Below are positions 11,430-24,619 of a stretch of 64,000 bases of DNA, one piece after another (positions within the stretch are counted from its first letter, which is position 1; every line of letters starts with the position of its first letter). This stretch comes from Rachycentron canadum (taxonomy: Eukaryota > Chordata > Actinopteri > Carangiformes > Rachycentridae): assembly GCA_038496675.1 (NCBI GenBank), contig CM076652.1, positions 12,187,164 to 12,251,163 of the forward strand, read 5' to 3'. Under the pieces are notes generated by a model. The model did not search any database, had not been told where the DNA came from, and was given only the letters and a program-made list of their open reading frames with translations. The position numbers were made by a program, and so were the translations under genes.

Positions 11430-14400
11430 AATCATTAACATATATTCACCGTGTGATTTTAAAGGAAGATTTTTCCCAAGAGTAAGACTACTCACTGGAG
11501 TTGTACTAAAATCCCCCCGTAGCAGATAACTTGAATACAAAAATTGTATATGTGTAAAATTGTTTGAAATTTAAAAACAATTCTTTTACTATCACTTGAT
11601 GAAATGTGTCAATCGGTTCACCTTGAAAATGCCTCTCATAATTTCCACAAGCTTAAGGGGACATCTTTCATTACTTATTTTGTCTAAAACCCAAATATTT
11701 TCAATTCACTGTCTTGTGGGACAAAGAAAAGCAACAAAATCATAAACAAGAAGCTAGAACTGATTAATATTAACTTTTGCAAGACAAAAGTTAATATTGA
11801 TATATTTATTTTATATATCTATTTTCTGTCACATAAATGGGCATATCTTCATCTGATAATAATAAACTTAAAGGCATTTATTAGGTGTTGGCGTTGTCCT
11901 GGGTTTGTTAATCTATGAGTTTATTGTCATTTCCTTGTTTGCTGCAGTAAGTCAAGATCTATATTCATAACAAATGTTTCATAATGTATGGTGACTTACA
12001 AAAAAAGAGATTATTCACTTATTTAATTGCCAGCAAAATATAAACAGGATTTATTGTGTAGTTAGTTTTTAGTGTTCAGTTAGGCTATTTGGAGAGAAAC
12101 AAGTTTGATTCCATTTGATCAACTTAACCAAGAGTCAACCTTTCCCCCAGATCTTCAGGGGCTGCTTTGCTGACATGTGGTAATCTGGATTTGAAGATCA
12201 CTGGGATAGGCTGAGGGAGCAAAACAGAACAGAGAAATCAATCATCCCATGGAAAGCTAACATGGATTGTTCACACAGGCTGTGTGAAAATAAACACAAT
12301 ACAGCCTACAAACGAATTGTAATTAAGAGTTGTCTCAATGGCAATAATAATGGTCAAACACACCTTTGTGTTTCTTCTGTCAGTTGTTTTCCTGCAGTTC
12401 ACACACTTAACGTTTCACTAAAAACACTTTATAGCACGTATTTTACTATGTACATAGAATTGTGTTAATGTTTAACATTTAAGGCCCTTGCTATTAGCTC
12501 AGGCTCTATAGTTGTTAACTCTTTGTGGCAAACTTTGTGTTGCTCTGGCATCTGTTCCTGTTGAGATGACAACGCAGCAATTATTCAGCCCCGAATGCAC
12601 TGGTGTTTTACTAAGTTCCTTCATAAATTTCCTTCTGCATTGCAACTTTACATCACATGAGGTGGCTAACTCGAGGTTCACATATATTTGTTATAGCAGC
12701 AAAGCAAATCTCTGTGGTTTAGAAAACATAGCATTGCCTCTCTGTATAATTCCTCAGTAGACTGACAGTGAATCGGAAATGAAGCCAGTCCTTAAAGCGT
12801 TAGAAATTCCTTAATAATGACTTCCAGCTGTGTTAATGAGATTAAACAGAAAATGAGTTGTCAACTTTTTGATTGATTCACTCATAGATGTGATAAGCAT
12901 GATTGGGAGATGCACTGTACTTTTTGTTTGTCAATCATGAAGAGATAACAATAGATAACCAAAAGACTGCAAAGGATAAACAATGGGCTATTTTATGGTT
13001 CTGTGTCTACTTGGGGACATGGAACATCTCTGGGCAAAAGGACTTTAAAATAAAAAAAATATGTAGTTCACAGATTGAGTTCAACAAGTACTTGTACATA
13101 CATACACATACTTGAGAGCATTACATAGTTGACATGATATGCTCATGGGTGTAGGAGTGTCTGGAAGTTTATCAGACATGAGTATTGAATTAATACAAAG
13201 CAAATATCTCCAAGATAAGATTTTAAATGATGCCTGGTTAGATTTGTAAGAGCATACCAAGATATGAGAGTGAGTTATGACACACATGTGAGTATAATTA
13301 ATATTTGGAGGATCCAGTATGATTTGTGGTTGTGGTTGTGGATTCGATCAAGCACAAGGGTTTGATATCTGCTCTTGCTTGCTCTTAGTTTTGACAATCT
13401 CAAAGTGGCTGCTGCATATCAGCCTCCTCATCCATCCTGCTTAGCTGGTGTTGTCTTTGTTCTTCCACCTCCACCTTTAACTCTAATTGGATTCAGTTCA
13501 CTGATTTTTGCATTTTGTTTGACAGCTGAAATCAGTCTTTAGTGCACAACTTTCATAGATTTCCTGCACACACACACATAAATCACTCAAAAAGTGTTGT
13601 GCAGAAATCTGCCCCTGGACATGCTAAAATCTCAACTTGTAAACCTTTAGTTTCTTGAGTTTTATTGATGATGAGCTTGTCAAGTTTAAGAAAAACTGCC
13701 AGAATGAACAAAACATACACATTTAAATGAGACTTCTGAGGAGAGTCTGTAATGCACAAGGTTTCCACTGTTTCTATATGCATGACCATGTTTGGAGTGA
13801 GACCTTTGTTACATCTATGCATATTGTAATGAGATGAGAAATGTGGTGCATAGACACCTACAAGAGCAGCAGCATGTCAGTGCCCTGCATACAAAGAGAT
13901 AGATAGATAACAACGGCGTGAATGACATGGTGGTATGAAAAATAGCAGCTGGTGTGTGTCACATTAATATGCTCATGAGGTAAATCCATCGTGTACATCG
14001 GCATATTAAAGGGTTTAGGTATGTTAACTGTGATTGTCATCTTATGACAAGCAGAAGGTCATACTCTGACCACCCAAGAACCATCTTAGGTCATGTGAGA
14101 CTCTCAAGACCTGAATCTGACTTGGGACTTAAGGCAAGTTACATGGTGGACATGAAAACAATTTCCTCTGTCAGAAAAACATTATCTAACTTTTTTCTGC
14201 ACTTGAAGAAGATTCTCTACTGAGTTACACCAAGGCCGTTTTTATAGTCCAAAATCTAATTTGCCTGAAGAAGCTGAAAAAAGTTTAATAATGTTCTTCT
14301 GAAACAAAGGGCAACCAGACATGCAATATGTAATATGTAATATGTACAGAGTGGGTAGAAGTAGCAATAGTAGATTAACAACATGAAGAAACAGTATGCC

Positions 14401-15400
14401 AATATTAAATTACAACAATAAAAGTGCACTTATAACTTCCCAGAAGACCAGGGGTTGTACCGTGTATGACTGAAATTTGTCTTCAGTTCATTTTACTCAG
14501 ATCCATCCCACCTTATTTTATAACCATTTTACCACTTACTAATTGTAAATTACTTAAATAAACATGGTTTGTGATATGTGATGTGAACATATGGGATTGG
14601 AGGGAGAAATAGGGCTTCTCTTTTTTTGTTTGTTGTCTCTTGTTTGTTTGTTTGTTTTTAATTTGTGCTTGTTTGTCATTTAACTTGAGTGCACCTTTCT
14701 TGTGTGTTTGGTTTCTGGTTTCTTTACTCTAGTTGTGGGGAATTTATTTATGGCAATTGCATAGTACAGTGAGGGAAGACTAAATAAAATAAGCATCCCT
14801 CAGTAAAGACAGTTGCAGTGACATCCATTTAAGACAGGGGGAAAGAAGAATGGTATAACCTCCCCTTCATCACGGACGGATTTATTATTATTGCATTGGA
14901 CAAAACTGTTGCAATAGAGAAAGTTAGTTTTCGATGGTGTACCTGATAAACTGCCAAGTGTCATGTGAGGAACAAGAGGCTAAAGCACTTATTAACTCTT
15001 TATAATTATGATCATATCATCCGTGGATAGTCCTTGTGAAGAAACACAACTTAGGCCTAATGTGCTTATTTCAGCCCTTTAAATGAGCCAATTCCGCCAT
15101 AGATCTAGGCCTGATAGACAAGTACGCAGGTTTTCTTTGAGGATTGTTTGTGCAACCGCTGAAAAAAACCAAAAACAAAAAACAAAGAAACAAGGCAGGA
15201 GTATTTTTGTTTAAATGTAAACTTGCATTTTTCAGATATGGCAACAATAGTTGTAATGACGTCCATAAGGCCGACAGTCAAAGTGCCGCCCTGCTCTGTG
15301 GAGTTAGTGTCTGTACCTGGGCCCCTCCTCTCCTCAGCCTGGTCGCTGGGGGTTGATGTCACTGGCAGAGTCCTCAGGACAGGAGGACACAACTAGGTAG
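11430..15400. other. Intergenic region between klhdc10 and ube2h
   Basis: AT-rich DNA between two divergent promoters. It holds a short perfect hairpin (11766-11798) and one copy of a dispersed repeat (13219-13475). I saw no exon, tRNA or microRNA in it. Confidence 0.6.
13219..13475 (+). repeat. Dispersed repeat, copy A
   Basis: About 255 bp that recur at 17182-17443 with small substitutions and indels. The shared stretch includes a TTTGGAGGATCCAGTATGA block and a CTTAGCTGGTGTTGTCTTTG block. Not coding. Confidence 0.75.
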
Positions 15401-15581
15401 AGCTGGTCTCAGACCATCCCTGGAGATCCACTGAGAGGAGGAGAAGTGGGCGATGTTGCAGCTAGGATCCTGTTTATGGACATTGTGGGAAGGCTGCTGA
15501 TACAGTCCGTCCAAGCTGAGGGGGTCGAGGTAGCCTCATCGCCGCAGTATTTTTAGATCACTTCTATAAAGGAATACAAAA

Positions 15582-18500
15582 ATGTCGTCTCCAAGTCCGG
15601 GAAAGAGGCGAATGGATACCGACGTGGTGAAGCTGTATCCTTCCCAGAACATAAACAAGCCTAAAATAGTCTAATTTCATAGCCACGTCTTGTTTTGTAG
15701 CCGTTGTCAGCTGTCTGGTGTTGAATAAATGCACCATTTGCTCCCGGCGGCTGTTGTAACGATGTGTATTTCCCCGCCGTTAGCGGTGTAAAATGACTGT
15801 ATATTGAGAAAAGTGGGAAACACCGTGGTTGGTGTCGGGAGGCTGTGTCTAAAAAAACGCTAGCTCCCTGTTAAGTTAGCAGGACGGCGAGAGAGCTACA
15901 CGTTTAATGTCATCTGTGTGAGCCGACATTAGCTCGATGATACATCATTAATGTTTTTCTGGTCTTGTTTGTGTCCATCGAGAATTAGCAGCGTAATCTG
16001 TCGCAACACGGCGCTGGCTGGTTAAACTCTGTGTTAGCTTCGGACGTTGTTAGCTTTAGCTTGGGAGCGATAAGTTAGCCTGCTAGCGGGTAATATGTGG
16101 TCTCACCGGACTGACAACATAATGTGAGGGATAAACGAGGACGCTTACATTTCCCAAACACTTCTTTGGAAAGTCACACGTATTTGAAACGATTTATTAA
16201 CGTTAACACCGAGGAAGCTAGCTGCCTAGCATGCTATCATCAAGAGAGAACAAATAAGGTCGATGTAGCGTAACATAGATGATATTTTTTAACAATTGAC
16301 ACATAGAAAGTCGACAGATAACCACATCTATTAATGTTGGACGGCAGCGAAAACCGGGTTGAGACATTTTGCGTTAATTCTGTATTGACGCCCAAACACA
16401 AACATCTTTCAAATTGAAAATAAACAACAGAAATGTGGTCAGTAGTGAACAAGTCACGGTTGACCTGTTTACCGCTTATCATACAGTAAAGGCCACGAAG
16501 CCCAAATGTCATTTTATCTAACTTTAACGATATTAAAAGGGGTTAAAAACCGATGGTATATGTTATTGTCCTAGTATCTTTTAACATTACTCTCTTTGAG
16601 GTTGAAAATCAAATGGTGTTGTGTATAAATTTGTTGGCAGCCTGCTGCTGTAGTCTTGTGTGTATATCGTTGTGTCGTGGCATCGTTATTTGTAGCTTTC
16701 ATCTGAAGTTTGCATGAAAGGTTTTCTGACAGCGTGAGCTGCATTGTTTTGTTTTTGTCCTGCAGCTAGATGCTGCTCTCTGATTGGTCAGCCTGTTACC
16801 ATCCGGAACATGGCAGGGGGCGGGGCTTCACACACAGCTGATCGGAGAACAACAAGCGTGCTGTCCGGTGCACATGCAGGGGCTGGAGATGGGGGGGGGG
16901 GTCAGAGCTGAGTGGGACAACGTGTTGTTTTCACCTTTGCAGAGCCAAGGTCACACATCTGGAGCTGAGACAATCAGGCGATTAATTGAGTAGTAAAATC
17001 AGTCAGGGAAAATTATTATGGCGTGATAGTTGTTTAAGTCATCAGCTAAAACTTTGGTTACAGTTTGTGAATTGTGAAGATTTCCTGATTCTTCCCATCT
17101 TTTTGTGTGTTTGTAGATTCACTGTCTTTGGCTTTAGGGCATTTTGCCAATTTAAGAATCTAATCTACCTGAATTTTAGATGATTTTAAAGGTTGCATGG
17201 TTAGATTTCTAAGAGCGTACCAAGATGTGAGAGTGGGTTATGACACACATGTGAGTATAATTAATATTTGGAGGATCCAGTATGAGTTGTGGTTGTGGAT
17301 TCGATCAAGCACAAGGGTTTGATTTGATATCTGCTCTTGCTTGCTCTTAGTTTTGACAATCTCAAAGTGGCTGCTGCATATCAGCCTCCTCACCCATCCT
17401 GCTTAGCTGGTGTTGTCTTTGTTTTGGCCTTCCACTTCCATTTTTCTAAATTTTTGTGTTTTTGTAAACTCACTATCTTTACCTTTAGGGCATTTTGTCA
17501 ATTTAACAATCTAATCTACTTGTAATCTAAATGATTAATTGATTAAATTTAGGAAGGTTTATTGAAATCTTATTGAGAGTGAAAATAATAAGACATACTG
17601 ATGACATGCATAAAGAGAAAAGCTTTAGTTCTTTGTGTCTTCCACCTCAAATTACATTGGCAAATGAAATCAGGTTAATATTTAAGTATTGAAATTTCTA
17701 AAATTGGACACAGTCAGTTTGAAAATCTGAACATTTGACCAAATACAAAGTGTCGATCCCAGAATTCACTTGTATCAATTTGATAAGTCAACATTTCCTA
17801 TTATTCTTTAAATTTACATATTTTATTTAATGCCCATATTAACCAGTATTTAAACCTGTTGTCAACCAATTAATTTATTTCTATAATGATGTTTGTGACA
17901 CCTGTTTCTGTTTTGATTAGAATTTTATCTCATTTTTAGTTAATTTTTTCATGAAATAGTTTTAAACCCTTACATTGAGTTAATGTTTAAACATAAACCC
18001 TAGGCATGTTGTTTACCTCACCTACACATTCACATCAGAAAAGAAAGTATATGCGATGTATTTATAATGTCTCCTGTGTGTGATGATATCAAATCAAGTA
18101 TCTTATATATTTGTACCAAATGTGTGACCTTGGACACACAGTTTATGTCTATAGAAAGATGCAAACAAAGGAGGAATTCAAAACAACATCAGTGTTTTTG
18201 TTTAAATAATTGATAAAGTATGGAAATAGAGCTACTCTCCTTAGTGTCATGAGAACTAGTGCATTATAGTGCTGATAAATCAGTACACTGAGAGTCTTTG
18301 TCACAAATAAAGGTTTTCCCTTGTGTGGTTACTTTACTCTGGAGTGAGCATATGCAAGGGTTTCTATGGACAACCCTAAGGGAGAGATGCACATTTTTAC
18401 TGCACAAGCCTGCAACTGTAGCAGGTTTTATTTATAGGTTCACTTCAGATCACATTTAGAGTTACCCTGTCTTCTTGGTCAGTGGTTTGCAAATCTTTTA

Positions 18501-21500
18501 CTATTAAGTGACAGAACTTTTTAAACCTTCTGTAGTAGATTTTTTCAGTTATTTTTCTGCTTGACAGTAACCTAGCATTATCCTGATGTTACCTCTGTCC
18601 AGTGCTGGGATCAAGATGACAGAAGGATATATGACAGGATGATGAAACGGAGTGTAACGGTTCATTGTGTGGTTTTTGGGGTTTTTTTTTGTTTTTGTTT
18701 TTTTTTTTTCTTTCTGTCATTGTGTCAGTCTCACAGTCATTAACTGAATACATTTGACCTTTTGGTGTTGCGGTCAGACAGTTGACTCAGTTTCATGTCT
18801 CCTCCTGTCACCACACACGCTGATTATGATACATCCTCTTTACCCAAGTCACGTCACATCTTCTCCAGCTATAGCTACCTTCAGATGGAAGCTCCCACTA
18901 GTCTCCTCTACAGCTCAGAAAGCTGAAGGCACCAGGTTTACACTGATCATCTTAATTTTTACTAGTTGATAGACTCTCCTCTGATGTTTGTTCCTTTAGT
19001 ATTATTTTACTTATTTGAATATTTTTATTGAGAATAATGATATGTCGCCATGAAGAAATCTTTCACCACACTTTCCTGATTTTGTCTGAGCACAACAGTT
19101 GACGTTTTCAGTTTTCTGCATTGAGAAATGTGGAATGGAGAAGTTTTTACTCTTGATTTACATGTAGTTTTGTCTTTGTGAAGTTGGTTTGTCACTAAGG
19201 AGAGTTGTTGTGTATTAGTTTGTCTGGCAGTGGCCACTACATTATTGATCTCACTGTCTCATGTTACTGATCTTATGTTTGACTGTTGACTGAGTGAGAA
19301 TCCAAACTTTCAGACACAGCAGTTTAGCATGTTTTGATGAAATTTTGTTGTTTGAATATTCTGCCTCTTGCGGTGTTTGTTTTCTGGGTCTGCCTTTTCC
19401 TTAACCATTTGGCAGCATTGAGAGTAAGCACGAGGTCACCATCCTTAGTGGACTCAACGAGTTTGTGGTCAAGTTCCATGGACCTCCTGGAAGTAAGAGC
19501 CTCCTGAAAATTACAGATATTTGATTCTCCCCAGCTTTAACCAGCTTTTCATCAGTGTGTTTTGAGAATATATTGGTTGATCTTACTTTTTCCAGCACCG
19601 TATGAAGGAGGCGTGTGGAAGGTTCGGGTGGACCTGCCTGATAAATACCCCTTCAAATCACCATCAATAGGTATGATCCTTTGCCCATCACTTTTTTTTC
19701 TTACTAAATCAAGTTGTGATTATAACCTGCTTTTTTTTTTTTTTTTTTTTTAAATACAGGATTCATGAATAAAATCTTTCATCCCAACATTGATGAAGCG
19801 TAAGTAGGACAGTTTTTAGATCTCAGTATATAGTGGTTGTTTTTATGTGGAAACGGCTACAAACATATCCTAATGTTTAGTTTATGGGAAATTATTCATG
19901 CAATTGATGAAATGCTGCTGTTTTCTCTTGTTCACGTCACCCAGAGCTCACTCTGTACCCTCCTTTGCTTTAACAGCCTCTGGTAGGCTCTTCATTTTGT
20001 ATCAGTTACAGTGTTTTGTCTTTTTTCAGCTCAGGCACTGTGTGTTTAGATGTCATTAACCAGACATGGACAGCTCTCTACGGTAAGTTACAACCACAGC
20101 TCTCAATGTCACGGCCATACATACTGTATCTATCGTCCTTTCACCAGTCAGATAGTTAAACCGAATGACAGTAAATGGCCAATAAAATAACACAAAGCGA
20201 GCAGCTTACATCTCTACAATGTAGCTTCAGGCAGAGCATCTCGGTTTAATCGGCTTACACTTCAATGATAACTGCAGCTTGTATTAAGGTCATGTATTGA
20301 GCACTGATAAATAAGAAGGTGCTGAGGCTGAGAGGACTATGAACAGGATGTAGTGAACACTCTAATATGGAGAGGATTTTTCTTATTTTGTTTTTTTCTC
20401 TTGTTTAAGTGACAGTTTCAGTTATGACTATAAACTTCTACCGGTAGTTCCCAGAATTTGATTACACTTGAGTCTTTGTGACTTTATGTGCAACAGATGC
20501 ATTAATACAGTGTTCACTTGATCAAGTTGTGAGTAATATCGATAGGTATCTCTGCAGTAAGTCACTGTTTCTAAAAGATGTTGTACACCCTGTTTACTTG
20601 TTTCTGAGGTGTTTCTGTATTTCAGTTATCCATAGGAGATAATGGTATAGCTCACACATGCTGGAATGACTCTGTCTTGTTGATATTTCATATGACCTAT
20701 CTAGGTTTGTTTCTTTGTCTACTGACTAATCTTTCTCCTCACATCCACCAGACCTCACCAACATCTTTGAGTCATTCCTCCCTCAGCTGCTCGCCTACCC
20801 CAACCCCATTGATCCTCTGAACGGGGACGCAGCCGCCATGTACCTGCATCGACCAGAGGATTATAAACATAAGATCAAAGGTAGGGTTAGGGTTAAAAAA
20901 CATAATCATGTATATGTATGTGGTTCATGTAGGGTATTGCTGTTTTCTTACTACATCTGCACTGGAGGAATATAACATTTAGATTTTGTGCCATCCCAGA
21001 TTGCAGCTGCACAGTTATAATCCAAATATCATCATTATCCATGTTGGAGATGTTTGCACTTTCAAAGTGTAATTGATCAGTGTTTCTGCCAGGTGTTGAC
21101 AGGACGAGTCAAAAGTAGAACAATGTTTGTATTGATAATATAGAAGCTGCACCTGAATGTTAATAAAAAACAGTCTCTAACAAAACTTGAAGTTTTACTT
21201 TCTTTTCATTATTAAATGTCAGAACATCAGTTAACAAAATTACCTCAAATTCCACAGTCAGGTATTCAGGGACCTTCCAGCCTTGGGCCCAAACGGCATT
21301 CAGATGTGGCTCAAAGTTACAGAAAATCTGCAGAAGAAAATGTAAAATTAATGCCGGTTTCCATCTGTTACAATATAAAAAAAATCAGGAGCTGTGTTGT
21401 GAAGATAAAAAGCTGGTGCTGCTAAAACTCCAGTCATGTTCCATTTTACCAGAAGAAAAAGAAGAGGGTGCAACAATGGTGTCATTAAAAGATCATTAGT

Positions 21501-21902
21501 CCAACCTCCAAGAGTGGAAAAGGATGTAGATGACAGAACACACAATTCATTTAACAACTGAACCTTGAGATAAGATCATTTTGTCAGGGGCTAAAAATGT
21601 TTTTTTAATGAAATGCTGTAAACTGTGACAAGGTTTCCAAAGGTGTAGAGAAGTTTTTCACCATGACTTACATAAATGGATCTTCTGTGACAGAATTAGA
21701 GGCTGCTGTGTCGTTGCTATGTTGCTGTGGACATTGCATGGATCCCATCTTTCTCCCTCCTTGTGTTTCTCTTCCAGAGTACATCCAGAAGTATGCCACA
21801 GAGGAGGCTTTAAAGGAGCAGGAAGATGGAGGGGGCGACTCTTCTTCCGAAAGCTCCATGTCAGACTTTTCGGAGGACGAGGCTCAGGACATGGAGTTGT
21901 AG
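15582..21902 (+). CDS. ube2h: Ubiquitin-conjugating enzyme E2 H, complete
   Basis: E2 enzyme that takes ubiquitin from E1 and works with the CTLH/GID E3 complex; it can build K48 chains and modify histones in vitro. Exons: 15582-15634, 19416-19492, 19596-19670, 19760-19799, 20030-20082, 20752-20880, 21778-21902 (TAG). The sum is 552 nt, 183 aa, the same length as human UBE2H. The UBC core is intact. The catalytic cysteine is Cys87 in SGTVCLDVINQTW, and the core motif KIFHPNID lies upstream of it. The C-terminal tail is acidic and serine-rich (SSSESSMSDFSEDEAQDMEL). Intron 1 (15635-19415) begins GTATCCTTC and carries TTCCTTAAC 11 nt from its AG, so it looks U12-type. The other introns are ordinary GT-AG. 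Confidence 0.97.
15635..19415 (+). other. ube2h: U12-type (minor spliceosome) intron 1 of ube2h
   Basis: The donor reads GTATCCTTC at 15635-15643, against the U12 consensus RTATCCTTT. The branch element TTCCTTAAC at 19397-19405 is a perfect U12 branch consensus; its A at 19404 lies 11 nt before the last intron base, inside the tight U12 window. There is no long polypyrimidine tract next to the AG. The intron interrupts a codon in phase 2 (Leu18). Both ends support the call. Confidence 0.85.
17182..17443 (+). repeat. Dispersed repeat, copy B (inside ube2h intron 1)
   Basis: Second copy of the 13219-13475 repeat. This copy is flanked by two related direct repeats, about 17099-17183 and 17451-17534, both containing CTTTAGGGCATTTTG. 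That arrangement suggests a small element with terminal direct repeats, or a local duplication. Confidence 0.7.
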
Positions 21903-22633
21903 TGAAGGGGGAGATCCTTTCCACTTCACCTCACAACAGACTATCATTTCCTAAAGAGCAGAAACTCAGTACTATATTCATATTTAAACAAGACAATTTT
22001 TTACAGCAACACGAGGATTTTTATTGCTACACACGGATTTGCAGTATGATATTGCAGAATATTTACCCTCATTTAGGAATTCATGACCACCTGCCCCTTC
22101 CCCCTCTTTTCACCTGACAGAGCCTGTTTAGATCTGAACGGAGTCATCATTTAATTCCATGAATTTTAGCGGCTTTAGTCGAGGCTTTCACACTCACAGT
22201 CTAAAGTGAGCAAGAGACAAGAGACTGTCATCAAAGCAAAACTAGACTGTTTACACTCAGCTTCCTATTTGGATCCATAGGCCACACCTCACCAGCTCTT
22301 CTGTTGTAACATGCTCAAGTGTTTTGGTTTTTTTTTTTCCAGCATTTTGCTGCATCATCAGGCCTCCTTTCTCTTTACTTCATTGATAAAGGTCTACAGG
22401 ATGACAATCCACTATTTCTGAGCAATCTCAACTTCAGATGTGGATTCTCTCTCTTTTTTTTTTCTATCATGCATTGTTCAACACTACAGCCCAGGGAGCT
22501 GCCATTGCAATCATCACTTTCTGAAGAGCTGGAGCTGTGTACAGGTGTTTGTGTACAGACTGGTGTGTGGACAACCTTTAACAGGACAACATGGCACACA
22601 GTATCAAACTCCAATGCATCGACCATGACAATG

Positions 22634-22635
<2 letters not shown>

Positions 22636-22683
<48 letters not shown>
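22636..22683. repeat. (TG)24 microsatellite
   Basis: Uninterrupted TG dinucleotides within the ube2h 3' UTR. Confidence 0.95.
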
Positions 22684-22685
<2 letters not shown>

Positions 22686-24126
22686 AGAATGTAATCCAGG
22701 GAGAATCATGGCATATTGATAACCGTTGTTGTACTGAACTCTGATGCTCAGAAGTGGAGGAGTAGGTTCACAGTTCTGATCCTTCTTATCTTCAACACCC
22801 ATCTCCTCCTCCTCCACCTCCTCCTCTCCGTTTTAGGAAAGTGTTTGTCATTCTCTGAGTATCTTTGTATATTGTGGCATGACACAGAAGTAAAGTTTGT
22901 GTAGGGCTTTGTGGAGCTGTAAAGCTGTAGATATGAAGAGGTGTGCAGGGCCTCTGTGAACTGGGTGGGTATGGTGGGGATTATCCAGGTCCTTGTTGAA
23001 TTGTTGAACTTCTTAACTTTGCCTATTGCTTGTGTTGAACTATATTAGGTGTTTCACTTGCGTAGGGATAGTTATTATTTTTTATTTATTTTTTTCTTTT
23101 GCGGGTGGTGAATTCTATCTGGTTTAATACTTTATATAACACACTAGTTTAAAGACTAATTGTCCTGTAAAGATGAGGAGAATTAATACATCTTTGTCTG
23201 TGGGATGACTCTTTGTTAAATCAAATCCTCCAAAGACGTGTTGCACCCCTGCTCCCCCTTTCTTATGCAAATGTATCCATCAAAAATAATTTACATTGTC
23301 AGACAAGAAGTGCTCTTTGTTTCAGCCATTCAACACTGTCACATTTCCTTTTGTCACACTGTTGATGGCCTGTTGTTTTCCAAAATGGCGGGACCAAAAT
23401 GTAATGGCTCAACAAGCTTAGTTTCGTATTTAGGCCCAACCACCCCCCTCAGACTGGATTTGGGGATGAAGAGTTTAACATGAGGTCAAGTGAAAAGATG
23501 AAAGACTCAAAGCATCAAACTCTTGAGTGGTCATCTCAGATTACTTCAAATTTACATTCAGGCACAAGTTTACTTTTTTTCTGTGGACAGATTCATAGCA
23601 TTTGTCCTAATTTACCCCAGAAAAGGTCCACGTGCCTGTCAGTGTCCGTTCAGAGGAGGTATTACTGGTGACAAGTTTACTGTTAAATTTCATGATGGTG
23701 CACTGGTCTGTGTGTAATGCAGACTTGAAGCCCAATAATACATGTTTGTGCGCTCAATGCACTGTAAAATGTAAATTGTATTATGAGTTATTTCTGTAAG
23801 GAAACACAAATTAGTATCTTACTTCATCAAAATGGGCTGTTTCTTCCTGTTTGCAGAAAAAAAAAATGGATTATAGAAAAATGTAATAATCCCTTTATAA
23901 TTTTTTAAATGATATCAGGATCTCTTCAATGGTGTCTTGCAAGAGGGTTTACCTTCATTTGAGAACAACATAGGTTAATAAAACTAGCATGTCATCGTTT
24001 TTGACATGGCATTAAAATGTATTTGTTAAATAGCCTAGTTAAAATGGCTCTAATTAGCATTGGTAACCAAATATATGTTGGTGTAGGTCTTAGGACAACA
24101 CATTGCTGTCAGTTGTCATGTGCGCA

Positions 24127-24152
24127 AAAAAAAAAAAAAAAAAAAAAAAAAA
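24127..24152. repeat. Poly(A) tract
   Basis: Run of about 26 A residues inside the ube2h 3' UTR; no element body recognised. Confidence 0.8.
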
Positions 24153-24596
24153 CCACACTGTCCAGCCTTGTTATTTGTCATCATCTGGATTCATCAGTGT
24201 ATTGTGTATTTTTTATTAAGGAGACATATATTTGATGCCTATAATTTGTTTTGAATGTTTTTATTTTTGTCTTTTAAGCCCGATGTCCAAGACACAAGTC
24301 AAGATATCTGTATTTTTTTTTTTTTAAGGAAAGAAATTAATAAATGTGCTTCCCTTGTAACTTGAAGACAGAAATAAACAATGAAAATAAATATGAACTA
24401 TGTCAGTATTATGCTTCTGTGTGATGGGAGTTGAGATTACCTGAGGTTGTGCTGAGGTTCCCCTTTTTCAAGTTTCACTTTAGTTGAACCTAATTTTCTT
24501 ACTAATTGTAAACACTATGAATTTAAAGTCGTGTACTGGGGATGAAGTGTGTTAATGTGGGTGAGTGAATGTCTGTAACGCCCATCTCTCCTTTGT

Positions 24597-24610
24597 CCAC
24601 TAGATGGCAG
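24597..24610 (+). promoter_or_regulatory. CTCF-like motif, forward
   Basis: CCACTAGATGGCAG is an exact match to the CTCF core CCASYAGRKGGCRS. It lies about 200 bp past the ube2h polyadenylation signals and 1.6 kb before the microRNA promoter. It was found by eye; occupancy is unknown. Confidence 0.55.
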
Positions 24611-24619
24611 TCCTGTCTG

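Larger units (their letters stand above)
21903..24400 (+). other. ube2h: 3' UTR of ube2h
   Basis: About 2.5 kb of non-coding sequence from the TAG to two AATAAA signals at 24373-24378 and 24386-24391. It contains a (TG)24 tract at 22636-22683 and a 26-A run near 24127-24152. A long 3' UTR is usual for this gene in vertebrates. Confidence 0.65.
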
